NCBI GenBank assembly: GCA_016771945.1
Contig: QZLF01000003.1
Span: 558,001 to 622,000, forward strand
Source: Candidatus Leucobacter sulfamidivorax
GTDB lineage: Bacteria; Actinomycetota; Actinomycetes; Actinomycetales; Microbacteriaceae
Direction: 5' to 3'
DNA length: 64,000 nucleotides
Shown: in pieces, positions 60,685 to 64,000 of the stretch
Layout: the number at the start of each line of letters is the position of its first letter
How positions within the stretch are numbered: position 1 is the stretch's first letter
Translations under genes and position numbers: made by a program
Notes under the pieces: model-generated
The model's input: only the letters and a program-made list of their open reading frames with translations
Databases searched by the model: none
Told to the model about the DNA's origin: nothing

Positions 60685-61746
60685 CTACAGCCCCGAGTAG
60701 GCGTGCAATCCTTTGAAGAACAGGTTCACGATCGTGAAGTTGAAGAGGACCGCCGCGTAGGCGATGACGCACAGCCACGCCGAGCGGGTGCCGCGCCAGC
60801 CGCGGGTCGCCCGCGCGTGGATGTAGCCCGCGTAGAGCACCCAGATGACGAAGGTCCAGACCTCCTTCACGTCCCAGCCCCAGTAGCGGCTCCAGGCCCG
60901 CTCGGCCCAGATGGCGCCGGCGATGAGGGTGAAGCTCCAGAACACGAAGCCGATGATCGCGATGCGGTAGGCCAGGTCCTCGAGCCTCGCGGCGGAGGGC
61001 AGGCTGCCGAGGAAGCGCATGGTCGCGATCTGGCCGCCGGCCTGCAGCTGCTGCTCGCGACGGTGCTGCAGCAGCTGCAGCACCGAGAGCCCGAAGGAGA
61101 TGGTGAGGAAGCCGACCGCGAGCACCGCGACGAGGATGTGGATGATGAGCCAGTACGAGTCGAGCGCCGCGGGCAGCGGGACGATCTCGACGTAGAAGTT
61201 GACCTTGGTCACCCCGAGGAAGATGACGGCGAGGCCCGTGACGAGGGCGCCGAGGAAGCGCAGGTCGACGAAGAACTGCACCACCAGGAAGACGAGCACG
61301 ATCGACAGCGTCGCGGTGAGCGCGAACTCGTACATGTTCGCGAAGGGCACGCGACCGGCGCCGATGCCGCGCATGATGTCGGCCGCGAGGTGCAGCAGGA
61401 AGCCCAGCACGGTGAGCGAGAAGCCGATGCGCAGCGCGCGGGATCGGCGGGGCGCCTGCGCCGCGTCGCCCCGGGAGCCCGCCGAGCGTCCCGCCGGAGG
61501 CGACGTGCGGGTCAGCGTCGCGACGGTGCCATCGGATGCCGCGGTGCCGCCGGATGCCGTGGTGCCGCTGGACGCGACGGACCGGGTCGCGGCGGCCCCT
61601 GCGGCCTCGCCTCCGGCCGCCGGGGCGGCGGCCTCGGACCCGGCCTCGGCGCTCCGGTTCGCGAAGTCGATCACGTAGAACACGAAGGCGATCGCGTAGA
61701 CGATCATCGCCGAGTAGAGCGCGAGGGTGGAGTAGTGTTCCAGCAC
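60685..61746 (-). CDS. ccsB: Cytochrome c biogenesis protein CcsB (ResC)
   Basis: 353-residue membrane protein of system II cytochrome c maturation, working with ResB to carry haem across the membrane. Eight or so hydrophobic segments; the WWD-type haem-handling motif is WSRYWGWDVKEVWTF (key WGWDVKEVW), with an HARATRGW segment after it. An Ala/Ser-rich loop at residues about 35-95 is unusually long. GTG 61746 (MLEHYSTLALY) starts it. resB and ccdA, usually adjacent, are not in the window; the upstream gene is a regulator. It converges with marR across the IS element. Confidence 0.93.
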   Translation of the reverse strand: MLEHYSTLALYSAMIVYAIAFVFYVIDFANRSAEAGSEAAAPAAGGEAAGAAATRSVASSGTTASGGTAASDGTVATLTRTSPPAGRSAGSRGDAAQAPRRSRALRIGFSLTVLGFLLHLAADIMRGIGAGRVPFANMYEFALTATLSIVLVFLVVQFFVDLRFLGALVTGLAVIFLGVTKVNFYVEIVPLPAALDSYWLIIHILVAVLAVGFLTISFGLSVLQLLQHRREQQLQAGGQIATMRFLGSLPSAARLEDLAYRIAIIGFVFWSFTLIAGAIWAERAWSRYWGWDVKEVWTFVIWVLYAGYIHARATRGWRGTRSAWLCVIAYAAVLFNFTIVNLFFKGLHAYSGL

Positions 61747-61857
61747 GGTTCCACAGTCTACCCGCTGAAACTTGCGAACGGCCGGGGCGGGGAGACCCGG
61801 CGGAGCCCGGCGGGACGCGCCCGGACCGGGCGGCATCCGAGCGCACCCTGAACCGGA

Positions 61858-62400
61858 CTATGCGGGCGGGGCGATGATCCAGAGCACCTCGGCCACCTCG
61901 TCGCCGACGTTGTCGAGCGTATGGGGCGACGAGCTCTTGTAGTACAGGGTGTCGCCCTCGCGCAGCCGGTACTCCTTGCCGTCGACCTCGGCGCGCACCG
62001 CGCCCCGCACGACCACGAGCAGCTCGTCGGAGTCCCCGTGGAAATAGGGCTCTCCCACGGAGCTCCCCGGCTGGAAGGTCCCCGCGAGCACCTGCATTGT
62101 CTTCACCGCGGGAGGGAGCAGCCGCTCCTTCGTGTACTCGTCGATGCTGATGACGACCCGGTCGGCCCTGCGCATGAGAGCGGGGATCTCGGCGGGCGCG
62201 GGCTCGAGCAGCTCACCGGGGGTGAGGTTGAACACGGCGGCGATGCGGAACAGCGCCTGCAGGCTCGGGAACGAACGACCGCGCTCGACCTGGCTCAGGA
62301 AGCTCTCCGAGATCCCCGCCTGTTCCGCGACGCCCTTGAGCGTCATCCTGCGTGCTCGGCGGAGCTCCCGAAGGGAATCCCCGATAGCGATCTCGGTCAT
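61858..62400 (-). CDS. XRE family regulator with C-terminal cupin domain
   Basis: 180-residue regulator. Residues about 8-65 form a helix-turn-helix (LRELRRARRMTLKGVAEQAGISESFLSQVERG; key ISESFLSQVERG), the rest a cupin: PYFHGDSDELLVVVRGAV (His/Glu) and GDTLYYKSSSPHTLDNVG (His). Such proteins sense small organic ligands and control nearby catabolic genes. It lies on the same strand as a flavin reductase and a bacterial luciferase-like monooxygenase immediately upstream, which may be its targets (inference). Confidence 0.9.
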   Translation of the reverse strand: MTEIAIGDSLRELRRARRMTLKGVAEQAGISESFLSQVERGRSFPSLQALFRIAAVFNLTPGELLEPAPAEIPALMRRADRVVISIDEYTKERLLPPAVKTMQVLAGTFQPGSSVGEPYFHGDSDELLVVVRGAVRAEVDGKEYRLREGDTLYYKSSSPHTLDNVGDEVAEVLWIIAPPA

Positions 62401-62568
62401 GGTGTCGCACTCTCACTCGATGTCCTGAGGAACCGTTCGCATCCGCATCGATGCGCCATGCGTTCGGCAGGTGCAGACTATCAGCGACGAGAGGGCCGCC
62501 CGTGCGCCGGCAGCGCGGAACGGCGCCAGCCGCGCGAGGCGCGGGCACCGCGCGAAGGGCGGCCCCCG

Positions 62569-63087
62569 CTACGCGAGCTTCGTGTGCTCGCCGATCACGT
62601 GCCAGCCGCGGTTGTGGTAGACGAGCGGCGAGAGATCCGGCGATGCGTCGGCCGCATGCGGCTTGCTCTCCAGCGCCTCGACGACGACGAGGTTCGAGCC
62701 GCCGGCGGGGACGACCTGGCTGACGCGACCGCGGATCCAGTCGGCGGCGCCCGGGTAGTACGGCTCGCCGGTGGGCAGGCGATCCCATTCGATCCCGGGA
62801 CCGAAGCGGTCGACACCGCTCGTCGCGCCGAGCTTCGCGAGCTCGATCTGCTCGGCTCCGACGAGGTGCACGACCACGGTCTCCGCATTCAGGATCGTCG
62901 GCGTGGCCGACGACATCGCCGAGGCCGAGAATACGAGCGTCGGGGGCTCGAGACCCACCGAGAAGAGCGAGCTCACGGTCAACGCCACGGGGCCGTTGTC
63001 GGTCTCGGCCGTCACGATGCCCACGCCGGCGGGGTGACCCCGGAACGCGAACTTGAAATCCTCTGCCGACAGCGCTTCTTCGCTCAT
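62569..63087 (-). CDS. Flavin reductase family protein
   Basis: 172-residue FMN-binding reductase. FRGHPAGVGIVTAETDNGPV, TVSSLFSVGLEPPTLVFS (key SSLFSVGLEPP) and AEQIELAKLG match the flavin reductase-like domain. ATG 63087 (MSEEALSAEDF) is preceded by a purine-rich GAGGAAGAG. The adjacent NtaA/DszA-like monooxygenase needs reduced flavin, so the two probably form a two-component system. It is distinct from the reductase at 51234. Confidence 0.9.
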   Translation of the reverse strand: MSEEALSAEDFKFAFRGHPAGVGIVTAETDNGPVALTVSSLFSVGLEPPTLVFSASAMSSATPTILNAETVVVHLVGAEQIELAKLGATSGVDRFGPGIEWDRLPTGEPYYPGAADWIRGRVSQVVPAGGSNLVVVEALESKPHAADASPDLSPLVYHNRGWHVIGEHTKLA

Positions 63088-63256
63088 CTTCGACGCTCTT
63101 CCTCTCTCATGATCTCCGCGGTGCGACACGGAGGGCCGCACACCACTATGGCACTATTGCACCCATTCCCGCCAATGGCCACCACTATTTCCGGTATGCG
63201 AAACTTTCCGTCAGAAATCGGCAAGCCGCCGGAGGCCCGGGACGGACCTTCCCGGC

Positions 63257-64000
63257 TCAGGCGCGGTGCCGGGCGCCCGGGTGCGAGTCGGCCAGGCGCT
63301 TCCGGCCCGGTCCGAAGAAATGCTCCCGCAGCGTGCTGCCCTCGTAGTCGGTGCGATACCGGCCGCGACGCTGCAGCTCGGGCACCACGTACCTCCCGAA
63401 GTCGCGCACAGTGCCGGGGTGCACGTAGTTGCGCAGCAGGTAGCCGTCGAGATCGAACTCCTCGAACCACGACTCGATCTGGTCGGCGACGGTCACCGGG
63501 TCGCCGTAGACGAACATCGGCTCGTTCCGGATGTCCGCGGCGGCGTCGATGATCTCGCCGATCGTCGCCTCGGGTCCGTGCCCGTAGGTGCCGCTGTCCT
63601 GCCGCGTCAGGCCGTCGAGGGCGAGCGCCTCGTCGAGCAGCCGCTCGCGCGGGTGCTTCATCGGGTCGAAGTTCGACATCCCGTACTCGTGCGCGAGATA
63701 GCCCTCGGGGCGGGTCCACTTCTGGAACTCCGCGACCTTGTCCTCGGCCTCGGCCATCGTCGGCGCGGTGATCACGTTCAGCTGCACCATCGCGAGCACC
63801 TCCTCGCGGCTCCTCCCGAAGGCCGAGGCGTTCCGGCGCAGATCCTCGACCGAGAGCTTCAAGCCGTCGAGGGTGCGGGCGACGAAGAAGACCGCCTCCG
63901 CGTGCTTCGCGGCGAACCTGCGGCCGCGATCCGACATGCCCGCCTGGAACAGCACGGGGGTGCGCTGCGGCGAGGGATCGACCATGTGCGGGCCCGAGCA
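63257..64000 (-). CDS. NtaA/SnaA/DszA-type flavin-dependent monooxygenase (N-terminus outside window)
   Basis: C-terminal part (about 247 residues) of a luciferase-like monooxygenase. GPHMVDPSPQRTPVLFQAG, starting at the window edge, is the phosphate-binding segment of the NtaA/DszA/SnaA subgroup, followed by RGRRFAAKHAEAVFF and GTYGHG. The reading is open through 64000, so the gene continues to the right; ATG 63985 is internal. The family oxidises nitrilotriacetate, organosulfur compounds and similar molecules with FMNH2 from a partner reductase, here probably the gene at 62569. Confidence 0.9.
   Translation of the reverse strand, partial: CSGPHMVDPSPQRTPVLFQAGMSDRGRRFAAKHAEAVFFVARTLDGLKLSVEDLRRNASAFGRSREEVLAMVQLNVITAPTMAEAEDKVAEFQKWTRPEGYLAHEYGMSNFDPMKHPRERLLDEALALDGLTRQDSGTYGHGPEATIGEIIDAAADIRNEPMFVYGDPVTVADQIESWFEEFDLDGYLLRNYVHPGTVRDFGRYVVPELQRRGRYRTDYEGSTLREHFFGPGRKRLADSHPGARHRA

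Noticed and set aside
60230-61846. 538-codon reading joining the transposase OrfA to upstream sequence
   Set aside because: It crosses the IS boundary and reads ccsB in the wrong frame; the homologous copy 1 protein starts at the equivalent of 60625.

Overview
The window is 64 kb of high-GC chromosome from a Gram-positive actinobacterium, most likely Microbacteriaceae or a close Micrococcales relative (inference). Support: GC-rich codon use with frequent GTG starts, dTDP-rhamnose genes with a fused RmlC-RmlD, LytR-CpsA-Psr, cell-wall-binding-repeat and LGFP proteins, and no lipopolysaccharide machinery. I saw no rRNA, tRNA or CRISPR array.

Positions 1-43.8 kb form a cell-envelope polysaccharide region: sugar-nucleotide enzymes (rhamnose genes at 28.7 and 32.6-35.0 kb; a UDP-sugar dehydrogenase, an aminotransferase, a Gfo/Idh oxidoreductase and an LpxA-like acyltransferase that together could make a diamino-uronic sugar), about a dozen glycosyltransferases, an ABC exporter, an SGNH acyltransferase, two secreted wall proteins and an LCP ligase. 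Three insertion sequences lie in the window. An IS5-family copy (13.9 kb) sits on the stop codon of a glycosyltransferase gene. An IS1182-family copy (18.9-20.6 kb) splits a second glycosyltransferase gene. A second IS5-family copy (59.7 kb) sits on the stop codon of a marR gene. An FHA protein and a single-pass membrane protein follow at 41-43.8 kb.

From 43.8 kb on come an MFS transporter and purE. purK, its usual neighbour, lies 10.5 kb away at 56.0 kb. Between them is a self-contained catabolic island: a complete Liv-type ABC importer, an isochorismatase-like amidohydrolase, an HpaB-type flavin monooxygenase with its flavin reductase, a small cupin, a DUF2848 protein, a nitrilase-family amidase and a GntR/FCD regulator. 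Each of its four apparent transcription units is preceded by copies of an 8-bp palindrome (TGTATACA and variants), set exactly 11 bp apart where several occur. This looks like an uncharacterised import-and-degradation pathway for an aromatic or N-heterocyclic amide-type compound under one regulator, and it is the most interesting system here.

The last part holds a MarR-regulated DHA2 efflux pump with two clear operators, a ccsB cytochrome c biogenesis gene, an XRE-cupin regulator, a second flavin reductase and the C-terminal part of an NtaA/DszA-type monooxygenase cut by the window end.
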